A stretch of 64,000 nt of DNA from an uncultured Clostridia bacterium (GTDB lineage Bacteria; Bacillota; Clostridia; Lachnospirales; CAG-274): positions 1-64,000 of the forward strand of contig CANRBC010000011.1 in NCBI GenBank assembly GCA_947628755.1. The letters run 5' to 3'. Under the pieces are notes generated by a model. It was not told the origin of the DNA, searched no databases, and saw only the letters and a list, made by a program, of their open reading frames with translations. Shown in pieces: positions 1 through 10,045 of the stretch. The stretch's first letter is position 1, and each line of letters opens with the position of its first letter. A program made the position numbers and the translations under genes.

Positions 1-213
1 ATTTGGGCTCTGCACGAATCATTCCCTGTTTTGGTTCAAAATCGTTAACGAGCCTGGCGAGTTTCGCAATTACCTATAAAATATACTTACAGTAATTATA
101 ACACAAAAAAATGACAATATAAAGAGAAATAGATGCAAAAATTTGAAAATATCGGGGAAAATTTTTACAGGATAAAATATGTATTTTTTTTTGAAGAAAA
201 ATGTAAATAAATA
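1..213. other. Gene-free left edge, AT-rich
   Basis: I see no credible coding region or RNA here. The first 80 bases have balanced composition and could be the leader or tail of a gene outside the window. From about 90 onward the DNA is strongly AT-rich and leads into the promoter of the PAS-domain gene. Confidence 0.4.
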
Positions 214-242
214 TTGATTTTTTGTAAACAACATGATATAAT
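214..242 (+). promoter_or_regulatory. Promoter of the PAS-protein gene
   Basis: TTGATT at 214-219 and TATAAT at 237-242 are separated by 17 bases and lie about 60 bases before the start codon. This is a good match to a housekeeping sigma-A promoter. No operator-like palindrome is visible. Confidence 0.6.
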
Positions 243-301
243 TTTTTAGAGTAAGAGCATATTATTTATATTTTGTTCAAAAACTTAGGGGAGTGACTTA
301 T

Positions 302-1288
302 ATGCGGGAAAACCGCTCGGAAAATATAGAGGATTATTACAGAATAATGGAGAAAATACCTGTGCCCATATCCGTGTTCAAGGTGGAAACGGACGAGGAA
401 ACAGGCTTTCCCACAGATACAATATTTACATTTATAAACAAGGCTTACGACAATATAATACTGCCAAAAAGAGAGGACTGTATAGGCAAGGGCTTATGCC
501 AGGTGTTCGACCATGAGACCGACAGGACAAAATGGAATTATCTCCATTGGAATTCATCTCACAACGGCATGACAAACGAATATGAAAACTACGCTCCGCC
601 TGTGGACAAATACTATTCCATAATAGTGTTTCCCTTAATATACGGCTACTGCGGAAGCATACTCTGGGATATTACTATTGAAAAGAAGTTCTCCAACCTT
701 ATATGGTCGCACCCTGCCGACCAGGAGAAAAACGAGACCTTCTCCGCCGCTTACAACAGACACAGGAAAAGCAATGTAAGAGATATGGGCGCTTATACCA
801 CGACTATTCTCTATGTCAATACAAAAACGGGCAGATTCGATACACTTAAGAACAGAGATGTCATAAATTCCGCCGAGGACGAGGACTACAGCGAATTTAT
901 GGACAATATGAAAAAATATATGTCCTCTGAGGACTATGCTTCCTTTGAGGAGGTATTTTCATTTGCCAACATAAGAAAAATGCAGAAAAAGGGTATGCCT
1001 GCCGAGCTTGAGCTGAGAGTTAAGTATAACGGCGACGAGGATTGGTACAGAATAGAGGGCATATTCCTTAAGAACTCCATAGACGGCGACAACGAGGATT
1101 TTATAATCAGCTTCAAGAACATAGGCGAGCAAAGGTTAAAATCCCTTAGTCTCAGAAATGCCCATGAAAAGGAAATACGCGAGCTTACGGAGAAAAACAA
1201 CGCCTATAAAAAGGCTCTTGAGGATATAACGGCATCCCTTGAGGGCGAGGCGAAAAAACACGCCGAGGATATTATCAAAGCCATATAA
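302..1288 (+). CDS. Orphan PAS-domain protein, no output domain
   Basis: The predicted 328-residue cytosolic protein starts at ATG 302, with AGGGGAG eight bases upstream; a GTG nine bases earlier lies inside that ribosome binding site. Residues 10-115 look like a PAS sensor fold (IPVPISVFKVE, then FINKAYDNI). Residues 150-280 look like a second PAS-type module of the kind found in clostridial GGDEF or histidine-kinase proteins. The last 40 residues are a charged coiled coil. No GGDEF, EAL, kinase or HTH domain follows and the gene ends in a normal stop, so it is a sensor without its own output. It may act through a partner bound by the coiled coil. It is monocistronic, read from its own promoter, and precedes the ilv T-box. 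Confidence 0.7.
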   Translation: MRENRSENIEDYYRIMEKIPVPISVFKVETDEETGFPTDTIFTFINKAYDNIILPKREDCIGKGLCQVFDHETDRTKWNYLHWNSSHNGMTNEYENYAPPVDKYYSIIVFPLIYGYCGSILWDITIEKKFSNLIWSHPADQEKNETFSAAYNRHRKSNVRDMGAYTTTILYVNTKTGRFDTLKNRDVINSAEDEDYSEFMDNMKKYMSSEDYASFEEVFSFANIRKMQKKGMPAELELRVKYNGDEDWYRIEGIFLKNSIDGDNEDFIISFKNIGEQRLKSLSLRNAHEKEIRELTEKNNAYKKALEDITASLEGEAKKHAEDIIKAI

Positions 1289-1305
1289 AATTAACAAATT
1301 TAATA

Positions 1306-1334
1306 TTGACAAAGACTATCTGTTGTGATACAAT
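1306..1334 (+). promoter_or_regulatory. Promoter of the T-box leader / BCAA cluster
   Basis: A perfect TTGACA at 1306-1311 and TACAAT at 1329-1334 are separated by 17 bases. Transcription would start near 1341, immediately before the T-box stem I. Confidence 0.8.
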
Positions 1335-1339
1335 AACCC

Positions 1340-1610
1340 TTAATTAAATTATAAGGCGTTGATCGAGATACAGATAGGTCTGTTAATGGTCTTACAGAGA
1401 GCCGTCCGAGGCTGAAAGGCGGCAGATCATAGATTTATTTATCACTCGGGAGCTTTCCCTCGGAAATAACAGTATGAGCGGAACGGTCGCCCCGTTACAG
1501 GCAAGGGCTTGATAGAGCCTGCAGAGGGATATGCAGTAATGTATGTCCGAATTAGGGTGGTAACACGGAACTTTCGTCCCTGACTTTTATAAGTCGGGGC
1601 GTTTTTTATT
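1340..1610 (+). promoter_or_regulatory. T-box riboswitch leader of the ilv-leu cluster
   Basis: The leader has the AGAGAG element of stem I near 1396 and the T-box sequence AGGGTGGTAACACGG at 1554-1568. It ends in an intrinsic terminator: CCCTGACTT 1578-1586 pairs with AAGTCGGGG 1591-1599, followed by six T. The TGGT of the T-box would pair with a tRNA ending ACCA. The specifier codon is not certain; ATC (Ile) at 1441-1443, followed by A, is my best candidate and suits the isoleucine/valine genes downstream. Uncharged tRNA would favour the antiterminator and allow read-through into ilvN. Confidence 0.93.
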
Positions 1611-1634
1611 ACAACAGTATAGAATGTTTATTTT

Positions 1635-1725
1635 TATGGGGAAGGTCTTGTGGCAATACGGCAGTCTGCTATATGGCTTTGACATATAACGGCTCTGTCT
1701 CACAAGTGCATAACAAATCCCCTAT
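1635..1725 (+). other. Nested inverted repeat between T-box and ilvN promoter
   Basis: Three arms nest in order: GGGGA 1638-1642 with TCCCC 1718-1722, CTTGTG 1647-1652 with CACAAG 1701-1706, and TATATG 1670-1675 with CATATA 1683-1688. A transcript would fold into one long interrupted hairpin of about 90 bases. There is no T-run after it, so it is not a plain terminator. It contains no open reading frame. Its role is unknown. Confidence 0.45.
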
Positions 1726-1755
1726 AATCGCCCTACAACTTGTTAATTTAGTCTG

Positions 1756-1784
1756 TTGAATTGGCGGTATATATGTAGTATAAT
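1756..1784 (+). promoter_or_regulatory. Second promoter, downstream of the T-box, for ilvN
   Basis: TTGAAT 1756-1761 and TATAAT 1779-1784 are separated by 17 bases, about 50 bases before the ilvN start codon. It would bypass the T-box terminator and give tRNA-independent expression. Its -35 box coincides with an in-frame TTG, so the long reading frame that begins there is not the true ilvN start. Confidence 0.65.
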
Positions 1785-1833
1785 TATTCTATATGCTGTT
1801 GAAGGGTATAAAATAAGGAAGGAAGGTAAAACA

Positions 1834-2337
1834 ATGAGCAGACACGTTTTGTCCATACTTGTTGACAATCAGGCAGGTGTGCTTAGCAGAGTGGCGGGTC
1901 TTTTTTCAAGACGTGATTACAACATTGTCAGCTTAAGCGTTGGCGTTACAGAAAATGAAGAGGTATCCCGTATTACGGTGCAGGTAGACTGCGACGATGT
2001 ATCCATAGAGCAGATAATAAAGCAGGTGGAAAAGCTCGTGGACGTAATAAGGGTAATAGAGCTGGGAAGAGACAGAGGCGTATTCAGAGAGCTTGCTCTT
2101 ATAAAGGTAGCGTCTACGCCCAAGACACGGTCGGAGATCGCCACCATGGTGGATATATACAGAGCCAATATAATAGATGTGGGCAGCGAGACCCTTACAA
2201 TAGAGATAACGGGCAAGCCCTCAAAGATAGAGGCTTTTGCATCACTTATGGCGGATTACGGCATAAAGGAAATAGTCAGAACAGGTCTTACAGGACTTTG
2301 CAGAGGCAATCACCCCATAAGAAAAACACGCAGTTGA
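1834..2337 (+). CDS. ilvN: Acetolactate synthase, small (regulatory) subunit
   Basis: The 167-residue protein starts at ATG 1834 behind AAGGAAGGAAGG. An N-terminal ACT domain (residues 1-75; LVDNQAGVLSRVAGLFSRR) is followed by the ACT-like C-terminal domain found in all ALS small subunits, and the length is normal for the family. It binds the IlvB catalytic subunit and confers valine feedback inhibition. It is the first gene of the cluster, while its partner ilvB is the last, about 10 kb away; the two are normally adjacent. ilvC follows after 51 bases. Confidence 0.95.
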   Translation: MSRHVLSILVDNQAGVLSRVAGLFSRRDYNIVSLSVGVTENEEVSRITVQVDCDDVSIEQIIKQVEKLVDVIRVIELGRDRGVFRELALIKVASTPKTRSEIATMVDIYRANIIDVGSETLTIEITGKPSKIEAFASLMADYGIKEIVRTGLTGLCRGNHPIRKTRS

Positions 2338-2340
2338 TAA

Positions 2341-3405
<1,065 letters not shown>

Positions 3406-3410
3406 TCCCC

Positions 3411-3596
3411 TAACCTTTTAAAGGTAGGTGTCAGCATAACTAACCACACTCACTTTTTAAAGTGAGGTGTTAGCGTAACTACCCCCTCACCTTTTAAAGT
3501 GAGGTGTTAGCGTAACTAACCACCATCATCAGCCTCCCCTTTTAAGGGGAGGTGTCAGCGTAAGCTGACGGAAGGGTACAAACTGACGGAAGGGTC
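3411..3596. repeat. Tandem array of four palindromic repeat units
   Basis: Four units of 36-47 bases follow one another at about 3411, 3446, 3483 and 3531. Each has a short palindrome centred on TTTTAA, then AGGTGTYAGCRTAA. The arms differ but stay complementary (ACCTTTTAAAGGT, CACTTTTTAAAGTG, CCCCTTTTAAGGGG). The last unit is the most complete, with a second hairpin CAGCGTAAGCTG and the tail ACGGAAGGGT; a fragment of that tail recurs at 3582-3596. The array relates to the repeats near 7066, 23931, 39170, 49515, 49725 and 52387. It lies inside the operon between ilvC and cimA. Confidence 0.75.
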
Positions 3597-3634
3597 GACT
3601 CTACCCCCGCGAACAAAAACCACAGGTGATAACT

Positions 3635-5224
3635 TTGAATAAAATAACCATTTTTGACTCAACATTGAGAGACGGCGCTCAAGCAGAGGGCGTATCCTTT
3701 AGCGTAAAGGACAAGATAAAGATAGTAAAATCTCTTGACAGACTGGGCGTAGGCTATATAGAAGCAGGCAATCCCGGTTCTAACCCAAAGGATTTGGAGT
3801 TTTTTGAAAAGATACGCTCCGTAAGCCTTAAGCACAGCAAAATAGCCGCCTTCGGCTCTACAAGAAGACGCAATATCTCACCTGCCGAGGACGGAAACAT
3901 ACAGGCGCTTTTAGGCGCAGGCACAGATACCGTTGCCATATTCGGCAAGACGTGGGATTTCCATGTTACGGATATAATAGGCGCTACTCTCCATGAAAAT
4001 ATTGAGATGATATATGATACAATTTCATATTTAAAGGAGCAGGGCAAGGAGGTTGTCTTTGACGCCGAGCATTTTTTCGACGGCTATAAGAACAACAGCG
4101 ACTATGCCATGAAGGCTCTCGGCGCTGCCGTACAGGCAGGAGCAGACTGCCTATGCCTTTGCGATACCAACGGCGGTACCTTCCCCGACGAGATATACAC
4201 TATCACCCGTAAGGTAGTGGACGCCTTTGACGTAGTGGTGGGTATACACACTCATAACGACTGCGGTATGGCTGTTGCCAATTCGATTATGGCGGTAATG
4301 GCAGGAGCAGAGCACGTACAGGGTACGTTCACAGGCTTCGGCGAGAGATGCGGAAATGCCAATCTCTCCACAATAATACCCGATTTGCAGGTAAAGAAAG
4401 GGTATATGTGCATACCCGAGGAGAATATGAGTATGCTCACTCATACCGCAAGGGAAATAAGCGAAATAGCCAATCTTAAGCTCTCCGACAGAGAGCCTTT
4501 TGTAGGCAAGACGGCATTTGCCCACAAGGGCGGTATGCACGTGGACGGAGTATTAAAGGACAGCAGGAGCTTTGAGCATATAGACCCCTCCGTTGTGGGA
4601 AATGAAAGAAAATTCCTTACAAGCGAGGTGGCAGGCAGAACCACCATACTTTCCAAGATACAGAAAATAGCTCCATATATTGAGAAAAACTCAGACGAGA
4701 CCTCAAGGATAATAGACAAGCTTAAGGAGCTGGAGTACGAGGGCTATCAGTTCGAGGGCGCAGACGGCGCATTTGAGCTGCTTATCAGAAAGGAACTGGG
4801 CAAGTACAAGCCCTTCTTTGAGCTTGAGACCTTCAAGATAATAGGCGAGCATCCCCCTCTTGCCGAGGGACAGACAGCCGCCGCTATGATAAAGATAAAG
4901 GTAGACGACGAAACGGAAATAACTGCCGCCGAGGGCGACGGTCCTGTAAACGCTCTTGACAAGGCGCTGAGAAAGGCTCTGGAGGTATTCTATCCGGGAC
5001 TTGCGACGGTTCATCTTACAGACTATAAGGTAAGAGTGCTGGATTCCAATTCCGCTACCGCTTCAAAGGTAAGAGTGCTTATAGAGTCAAGCGACGGCAA
5101 AGACAGCTGGACTACCGTAGGCGTTTCAAAGGATATTATAGAGGCAAGCTGGATAGCTCTTGTGGACTCAATGGAATATAAGCTCATAAAGGATATAGAA
5201 GAAAAATACAAAAACTTTTTATAG
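3635..5224 (+). CDS. cimA: (R)-citramalate synthase
   Basis: It condenses acetyl-CoA and pyruvate to citramalate, the first step of the threonine-independent route to 2-oxobutyrate and isoleucine. Residues 1-270 form an HMGL-type TIM barrel with TIFDSTLRDGAQAEG near the N-terminus and the metal-binding HTHNDCG motif. The C-terminal 130 residues form the LeuA-type allosteric domain. A length of about 529 residues and the YIEAGNPGSNPKD signature fit citramalate synthase better than 2-isopropylmalate synthase. The best start is TTG 3635, six bases after AGGTG; a GTG at 3626 has no binding site. leuC follows after 12 bases, and LeuCDB can process citramalate. Confidence 0.9.
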   Translation: MNKITIFDSTLRDGAQAEGVSFSVKDKIKIVKSLDRLGVGYIEAGNPGSNPKDLEFFEKIRSVSLKHSKIAAFGSTRRRNISPAEDGNIQALLGAGTDTVAIFGKTWDFHVTDIIGATLHENIEMIYDTISYLKEQGKEVVFDAEHFFDGYKNNSDYAMKALGAAVQAGADCLCLCDTNGGTFPDEIYTITRKVVDAFDVVVGIHTHNDCGMAVANSIMAVMAGAEHVQGTFTGFGERCGNANLSTIIPDLQVKKGYMCIPEENMSMLTHTAREISEIANLKLSDREPFVGKTAFAHKGGMHVDGVLKDSRSFEHIDPSVVGNERKFLTSEVAGRTTILSKIQKIAPYIEKNSDETSRIIDKLKELEYEGYQFEGADGAFELLIRKELGKYKPFFELETFKIIGEHPPLAEGQTAAAMIKIKVDDETEITAAEGDGPVNALDKALRKALEVFYPGLATVHLTDYKVRVLDSNSATASKVRVLIESSDGKDSWTTVGVSKDIIEASWIALVDSMEYKLIKDIEEKYKNFL

Positions 5225-5236
5225 GAGGATACAAAC

Positions 5237-6496
5237 ATGGGTATGACTATGACTCAGAAGATATTAGCCGCTCACGCAGGGCTTGATTCTGTAAAGGCAG
5301 GTCAGCTTATTGAAGCTAAGCTGGACCTTGTTCTGGGCAACGATGTTACTACGCCTGTTGCCGTTACCGAGTTTAACAAAATAGGTATAGACAAGGTCTT
5401 TGATAAGGAAAAGGTAACCATAGTGCCCGATCACTTTACTCCCAACAAGGATATAAAGTCAGCGGAGCATTGTAAGTATATAAGAGAATTCGCTCACGAC
5501 AAGGAAATAAAGAATTATTTCGAGGTAGGTCAGATGGGTATAGAGCATTGTCTTCTTCCCGAAGCCGGTCTTGTGGTATCAGGCGACGTTGTAATAGGCG
5601 CTGATTCACACACCTGTACCTACGGCGCTCTTGGCGCTTTCTCCACAGGCGTAGGCTCTACGGATATGGCAGTAGGTATGGCAAGAGGCGTTGCCTGGTT
5701 CAAGGTACCTTCCGCTCTTAAATTCGTTCTTAAGAACAAGCCTGCCAAGTGGGTAAGCGGCAAGGATATAATTCTTCATATTATAGGTATGATAGGCGTT
5801 GACGGCGCTCTCTATAAGTCTATGGAATTTACAGGCGACGGCTTACAGTACCTTACCATGGACGACCGCTTCACTATTGCAAATATGGCTATTGAAGCAG
5901 GCGGAAAGAACGGTATTTTCCCCGTTGACGACAAAACTCTTGAATACGTTAAGGAGCATTCACAGAAAACTCCCGTTGTATACGAGGCGGACGCAGACGC
6001 AGAGTATGATGCGGTTTATGAAATAGATTTGTCACAGCTCAGACCTACTGTTGCATTCCCTCATCTTCCCGAAAACACCAAGACCATAGACGAGGCAAAG
6101 GGACTTGAGGTAGACCAGGTGGTAATAGGCTCATGTACAAACGGCAGAATAAGCGATATGAGAATTGCGGCAAATATACTCAAGGGCAAGAAAATAAATC
6201 CGAAGCTCAGAGTTATAATCCTCCCGGGTACTCAGAAGATATGGCTTCAGTGTGTTGAAGAGGGTCTTGCAAAGATATTTGTGGAAGCGGGCTGCGCATT
6301 CTCCACTCCTACCTGTGGACCTTGTCTTGGAGGACACATGGGCATACTTGCCAAGGGCGAAAGAGCCGTATCCACGACTAACAGAAACTTTATAGGCCGT
6401 ATGGGTCATCCGGAGTCAGAGGTATATCTTGCAAGCCCTGCCGTTGCTGCGGCTACGGCTGTTACAGGCAGGATAACCGACCCTGAGGAAGTATAA
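5237..6496 (+). CDS. leuC: Isopropylmalate/citramalate isomerase, large subunit
   Basis: The 419-residue protein belongs to the short aconitase-type LeuC group. With LeuD it isomerises 2-isopropylmalate to 3-isopropylmalate, and citramalate to 3-methylmalate. The [4Fe-4S] cysteines are in GSCTNGR (near residue 300) and in the CGPCLGG segment (near 360). A strong TAGGAGGAT lies ahead of ATG 5237, 12 bases after cimA. The direct cimA-leuC coupling suggests that citramalate is a main substrate here. Confidence 0.95.
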   Translation: MGMTMTQKILAAHAGLDSVKAGQLIEAKLDLVLGNDVTTPVAVTEFNKIGIDKVFDKEKVTIVPDHFTPNKDIKSAEHCKYIREFAHDKEIKNYFEVGQMGIEHCLLPEAGLVVSGDVVIGADSHTCTYGALGAFSTGVGSTDMAVGMARGVAWFKVPSALKFVLKNKPAKWVSGKDIILHIIGMIGVDGALYKSMEFTGDGLQYLTMDDRFTIANMAIEAGGKNGIFPVDDKTLEYVKEHSQKTPVVYEADADAEYDAVYEIDLSQLRPTVAFPHLPENTKTIDEAKGLEVDQVVIGSCTNGRISDMRIAANILKGKKINPKLRVIILPGTQKIWLQCVEEGLAKIFVEAGCAFSTPTCGPCLGGHMGILAKGERAVSTTNRNFIGRMGHPESEVYLASPAVAAATAVTGRITDPEEV

Positions 6497-6511
6497 AAGG
6501 AGGATAATTCA

Positions 6512-7018
6512 ATGAAAGCAAGTGGAAAAGTATTTAAATACGGGGACAATATCGATACAGATGTTATTATCCCTGCAAGGTATCTGAATTCCTCCGACCC
6601 CAAGGAGCTTGCAAAGCACTGTATGGAGGATGCAATACATTCAACCGTGAATTTTGTGGAAAATGTTAAGGACGGCGATATAATAGTAGCCGAGAAGAAC
6701 TTCGGCTGCGGCTCATCAAGAGAGCACGCTCCCATCGCTATTAAGGCAAGCGGTATTTCATGCGTTATTGCCAAGACATTTGCCAGAATCTTTTACAGAA
6801 ACGCTATAAACATCGGTCTGCCTATACTGGAGTGCGAAGAGGCTGCCAACAGCATAGAAATGGGCGACGAGGTAGAGGTAGATTTCGATACAGGCGTTAT
6901 TACAAACAAGACAAAGAACGAAACATATCAGGCAGAGCCATTCCCTGAGTTTATGCAGGAAATGTTCAGGGTCGGCGGTCTTATAGAGCAGACTAAGGTT
7001 AAGCTCGGAATAAAATAA
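6512..7018 (+). CDS. leuD: Isopropylmalate/citramalate isomerase, small subunit
   Basis: The 168-residue swivel-domain subunit pairs with LeuC. It shows the family motifs YLNSSDP and [12 protein letters not shown], which form part of the substrate pocket. Its length is normal for the short LeuD type that accompanies short LeuC. An AAAGGAGG site precedes the ATG and the gap to leuC is 15 bases, so the two are co-transcribed. Confidence 0.95.
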   Translation: MKASGKVFKYGDNIDTDVIIPARYLNSSDPKELAKHCMEDAIHSTVNFVENVKDGDIIVAEKNFGCGSSREHAPIAIKASGISCVIAKTFARIFYRNAINIGLPILECEEAANSIEMGDEVEVDFDTGVITNKTKNETYQAEPFPEFMQEMFRVGGLIEQTKVKLGIK

Positions 7019-7065
7019 ATTCTTTCTAAAAAAGGTACTGAATAATAATACAGAATAACCCCGCC

Positions 7066-7088
7066 AGCCTCTCCTTTCAGGGGAGGCT
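7066..7088. repeat. Single hairpin of the composite repeat family
   Basis: AGCCTCTCCT at 7066-7075 pairs with AGGGGAGGCT at 7079-7088 around a short loop. It matches the left palindrome of the larger repeats elsewhere in the window but lacks the second hairpin and tail. It lies in the 93-base gap between leuD and leuB. Confidence 0.55.
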
Positions 7089-7111
7089 GATAGGGAAGAC
7101 GAGGTGTAAAA

Positions 7112-8182
7112 ATGAATTATAAAATTGCAGTAGTAGCAGGCGACGGCATAGGCCCCGAGGTAATGGAGCAGAATATTGCCGTACTCAACGCCATAGGTAA
7201 AAAATTCAATCATACTTTTGAATATACTTATGTTTTAGGCGGCGGCTGCGCCATAGACAAATACGGCGAGCCTCTTCCGCAGGAAACCATAGACGTATGT
7301 AAGGCAAGCGATTCCGTGCTTCTGGGCGCAGTAGGCGGCTGGCAGTGGGATACTCTCCCAGGCGACAAAAGACCCGAAAGAGCTCTCCTTGGCTTAAGAG
7401 GAGCTTTAGGCTTATATGCCAATTTAAGACCCGCAACTCTTCACGACGCATTAAAGGACGCTTGTCCCCTTAAGCCGGAGCTTGTGGCAGACGGCGTTGA
7501 CATTATGGTGGTAAGAGAGCTTACAGGCGGTATGTACTTCGGCGAAAAGGGCAGAAAGATGACCGACATGGGCGAGGCTGCCTACGATGTAGAGCAGTAT
7601 TCCGTAAAGGAAGTTGAGAGAATTACAAGAACTGCCTTTGAAATAGCAAGAAAGAGAAACAAGCACGTTACAAATGTGGACAAGCAGAACGTACTGGAGT
7701 CTTCAAGACTTTGGAGAAGCGTTGTTCTTGAGGTTGCAAAGGACTATCCCGACGTAGAGCTTGACCACCTTTATGTGGACAATGCTTCTATGCAGCTTAT
7801 TATGCGTCCCACTACATTCGACGTTATAGTTACCGGCAATATTTTCGGCGATATTCTTTCCGACGAGGCTTCTCAGATGACAGGCTCAATAGGTATGCTG
7901 CCTTCTGCAAGTCTTGGCGAGGGCACTCTCGGTATGTACGAGCCTGTACACGGCTCTGCTCCCGATATAGCAGGCAAGGATCTTGCCAATCCAATAGCTA
8001 CTATACTTTCAGGCGCTATGATGCTTAAGTACAGCTTCGGCTTACTTGATGAGGCTAAGTGCATAGAGGACGCCGTTACAAAGGTTCTTGACTTAGGTTA
8101 CAGAACAGGGGACATTATGAGCGAGGGTATGAAGCAGGTCGGCTGTAAGGAAATGGGCAAGCTGATTATCGAAAACCTGTGA
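7112..8182 (+). CDS. leuB: 3-isopropylmalate dehydrogenase
   Basis: The 356-residue protein belongs to the isocitrate/isopropylmalate dehydrogenase family. It performs NAD+-dependent oxidative decarboxylation of 3-isopropylmalate and, in the citramalate pathway, of 3-methylmalate to 2-oxobutyrate. It begins with the GDGIGPEVM motif; the metal-binding segment DILSDEASQ and the NAD-binding NPIATILSGAMML are present. GACGAGGTG precedes ATG 7112. The last 50 or so bases of this gene reappear, diverged, at 10039-10091 beyond the next gene. Confidence 0.96.
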   Translation: MNYKIAVVAGDGIGPEVMEQNIAVLNAIGKKFNHTFEYTYVLGGGCAIDKYGEPLPQETIDVCKASDSVLLGAVGGWQWDTLPGDKRPERALLGLRGALGLYANLRPATLHDALKDACPLKPELVADGVDIMVVRELTGGMYFGEKGRKMTDMGEAAYDVEQYSVKEVERITRTAFEIARKRNKHVTNVDKQNVLESSRLWRSVVLEVAKDYPDVELDHLYVDNASMQLIMRPTTFDVIVTGNIFGDILSDEASQMTGSIGMLPSASLGEGTLGMYEPVHGSAPDIAGKDLANPIATILSGAMMLKYSFGLLDEAKCIEDAVTKVLDLGYRTGDIMSEGMKQVGCKEMGKLIIENL

Positions 8183-8192
8183 TAAATATTTG

Positions 8193-8220
8193 AATTTTCG
8201 GGGATATTTCCCCGAAAGTT
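8193..8220. other. 12-bp hairpin just after leuB
   Basis: AATTTTCGGGGA 8193-8204 pairs with TCCCCGAAAGTT 8209-8220 around a TATT loop, with a single G-T pair. No T-run follows on either strand, so it is not a standard terminator. It stands immediately before the SLH-protein gene. Confidence 0.5.
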
Positions 8221-8230
8221 CAGTATAAAT

Positions 8231-10045
8231 ATGAAAAAAGAGAGATTCTTTATGAAAAGATACATTATTTTATTATTGATGTTATTTATATTTGCAAATA
8301 ATGTTTACGCCTACGACCCACCTTCCGACTGGGCGTTGGACGATGTGAACAGGGCAAGAGAAGAGGGTCTTGTTCCCGACTTTCTTATGGACGGATATGG
8401 AAATGCCACCATAAGACAGGAATTTTGCAAACTCTGCGCAAATACCCTTCGTGCATGGGGTATCACCGAAAAAGGCGAGACTGTTGTGACCTTCAACGAC
8501 CTTACAAATGATAACGACGTAGACCCCGATATTCTTTTCTGCGCTTCTCTTGGTATAGTTTCCGGAACGGGAAACGGAAAATTTGAACCTACAAGATTTA
8601 TAACAAGGCAGGAAGCGGCAAAAATGCTGTGCAATACCTATAAGGTACTTCTTGAAAGCCAAAACAAGGATATGGAATATGAACTTACATATCCCCATGT
8701 GTTCAAAGACGGCGACAAAATATCCCTCTGGGCAAGGAACGATATATACGCTATGTATCACTGCGGAGTTATGATGGGGGATACAAAGGGCAATTTTGAC
8801 CCTTTGGGCAATTATACAAGAGAACAGTCTATATGCACATTTTTAAGACTGTACGACCTTAAAGACAACTATAATACAATTCCCGAGTATTATGTTGTAG
8901 GGGATTTTGAAAAAATATTATGCTCAAACTATGACGGCAGCTGCTATATGGACATAGTAGGGCGTGATATTACCAAATACGACCCGGAATATATAAACAG
9001 CTATTCTCAGCACTTTACATCACAAGACTTGGGCTGCGTGTATCCCATAGGTGAAAATTATATGCCCGTTCTGGCTTCCGCAGGTGCAGGCGTGGGCAGA
9101 GAAATTATTATAGACAAAACCGGAGACGATGTTACTTCCGGTTCGGGGGTAACGGGTGTTTTAAGTATAGACGGAGATATAGCCGCTGTTAGTGATTACG
9201 GATACAAATTGTACGACCTTAAGGCAAGAAAAATAATTTCCGTAAACGATACAACAAATATAAACTATATAGGCTGCGGTATGTATTCGGCTTTATATGA
9301 AGACGAAAAAGCGGGCGAGGGCGTTTTGTTTGCTTTTCTGGATAAAGACCTAAAGCCCATAACACCAAAAAAGTACAGGTACGTGGGTACAGCCCTTAAC
9401 AATATGACCGTAGGCATTGACAAAAACGGCAATGCAGATATTGTAAACAACAAGGGCGATATTTTGAAAACATTTAAAATTGACCTGAAAACTTATAATA
9501 TCAGCAGTATTTTCGGCACAAACGTTATCCTGGGAAACTTAAAAACATCACATTCGGAAATACTTCGCGTAGGCAGCGGAGAATATATTAAAAAATATGA
9601 CACTGTGGAATTTATGGATAATGGTGAAATGCGTGCAGACGGCGAAATCCTTGATATAAACGGAAAGAAAAAATTCGACATTAAAGACAAGGGCTATGAG
9701 TTTGTTGTGCCAAGTTATGCTTATGATAATTTCTGGTTTGGCTTTGACCCCAAAACAAATACGTATGATGTTATAGATACAAAGGGAAATGTAATGGCGG
9801 AAGACATTTGCGAAAGGTTTTTTGTTTCCGACGGCGGCGGTATCTTCTGCGGCAAGAAGAGCGATTACGAGCTTGTGATGTTTGACGCCTTTGGCAAGGA
9901 AACAGGTAACGTAAAAACAGAGAGCAGCATTGAATCTTATTGTTTTATAAACGGACTTTTAAGAGTAACGTCAGATAAGGGTATAAATACCTATTATTTC
10001 CCTAATGGAGAACAGGCATCTTTCATTAATGCTGAATTCAGGTAG
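8231..10045 (+). CDS. Exported SLH-domain protein with WG-like repeat region
   Basis: The predicted 604-residue surface protein starts at ATG 8231 or, equally well, at ATG 8252. Neither has a strong binding site. A signal peptide (hydrophobic YIILLLMLFIF, likely cut after VYA) leads into three SLH modules at about residues 28-78, 85-140 and 148-215, each with the RQE/TREQ-type motif that anchors proteins to secondary cell-wall polymer. The remaining 380 residues are beta-rich with recurring DKNGN, DTKGN and DINGK turns, like WG/KWG repeats; no enzyme motif is recognised. It is out of place between leuB and ilvD. A diverged copy of the leuB 3' end overlaps and follows its stop codon, which points to insertion into the cluster. 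Confidence 0.75.
   Translation: MKKERFFMKRYIILLLMLFIFANNVYAYDPPSDWALDDVNRAREEGLVPDFLMDGYGNATIRQEFCKLCANTLRAWGITEKGETVVTFNDLTNDNDVDPDILFCASLGIVSGTGNGKFEPTRFITRQEAAKMLCNTYKVLLESQNKDMEYELTYPHVFKDGDKISLWARNDIYAMYHCGVMMGDTKGNFDPLGNYTREQSICTFLRLYDLKDNYNTIPEYYVVGDFEKILCSNYDGSCYMDIVGRDITKYDPEYINSYSQHFTSQDLGCVYPIGENYMPVLASAGAGVGREIIIDKTGDDVTSGSGVTGVLSIDGDIAAVSDYGYKLYDLKARKIISVNDTTNINYIGCGMYSALYEDEKAGEGVLFAFLDKDLKPITPKKYRYVGTALNNMTVGIDKNGNADIVNNKGDILKTFKIDLKTYNISSIFGTNVILGNLKTSHSEILRVGSGEYIKKYDTVEFMDNGEMRADGEILDINGKKKFDIKDKGYEFVVPSYAYDNFWFGFDPKTNTYDVIDTKGNVMAEDICERFFVSDGGGIFCGKKSDYELVMFDAFGKETGNVKTESSIESYCFINGLLRVTSDKGINTYYFPNGEQASFINAEFR

Noticed and set aside
1756..1833. Upstream extension of ilvN by 26 codons
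   Set aside because: The first codon (TTG) is the -35 box of a promoter and the -10 box lies in the extension. The real start at 1834 has a strong binding site and matches the family N-terminus.
3411..3577. Short regular repeats that might be a CRISPR array
   Set aside because: The units are themselves palindromes that adjoin with almost no spacer, differ in their arms, and no cas gene is near.
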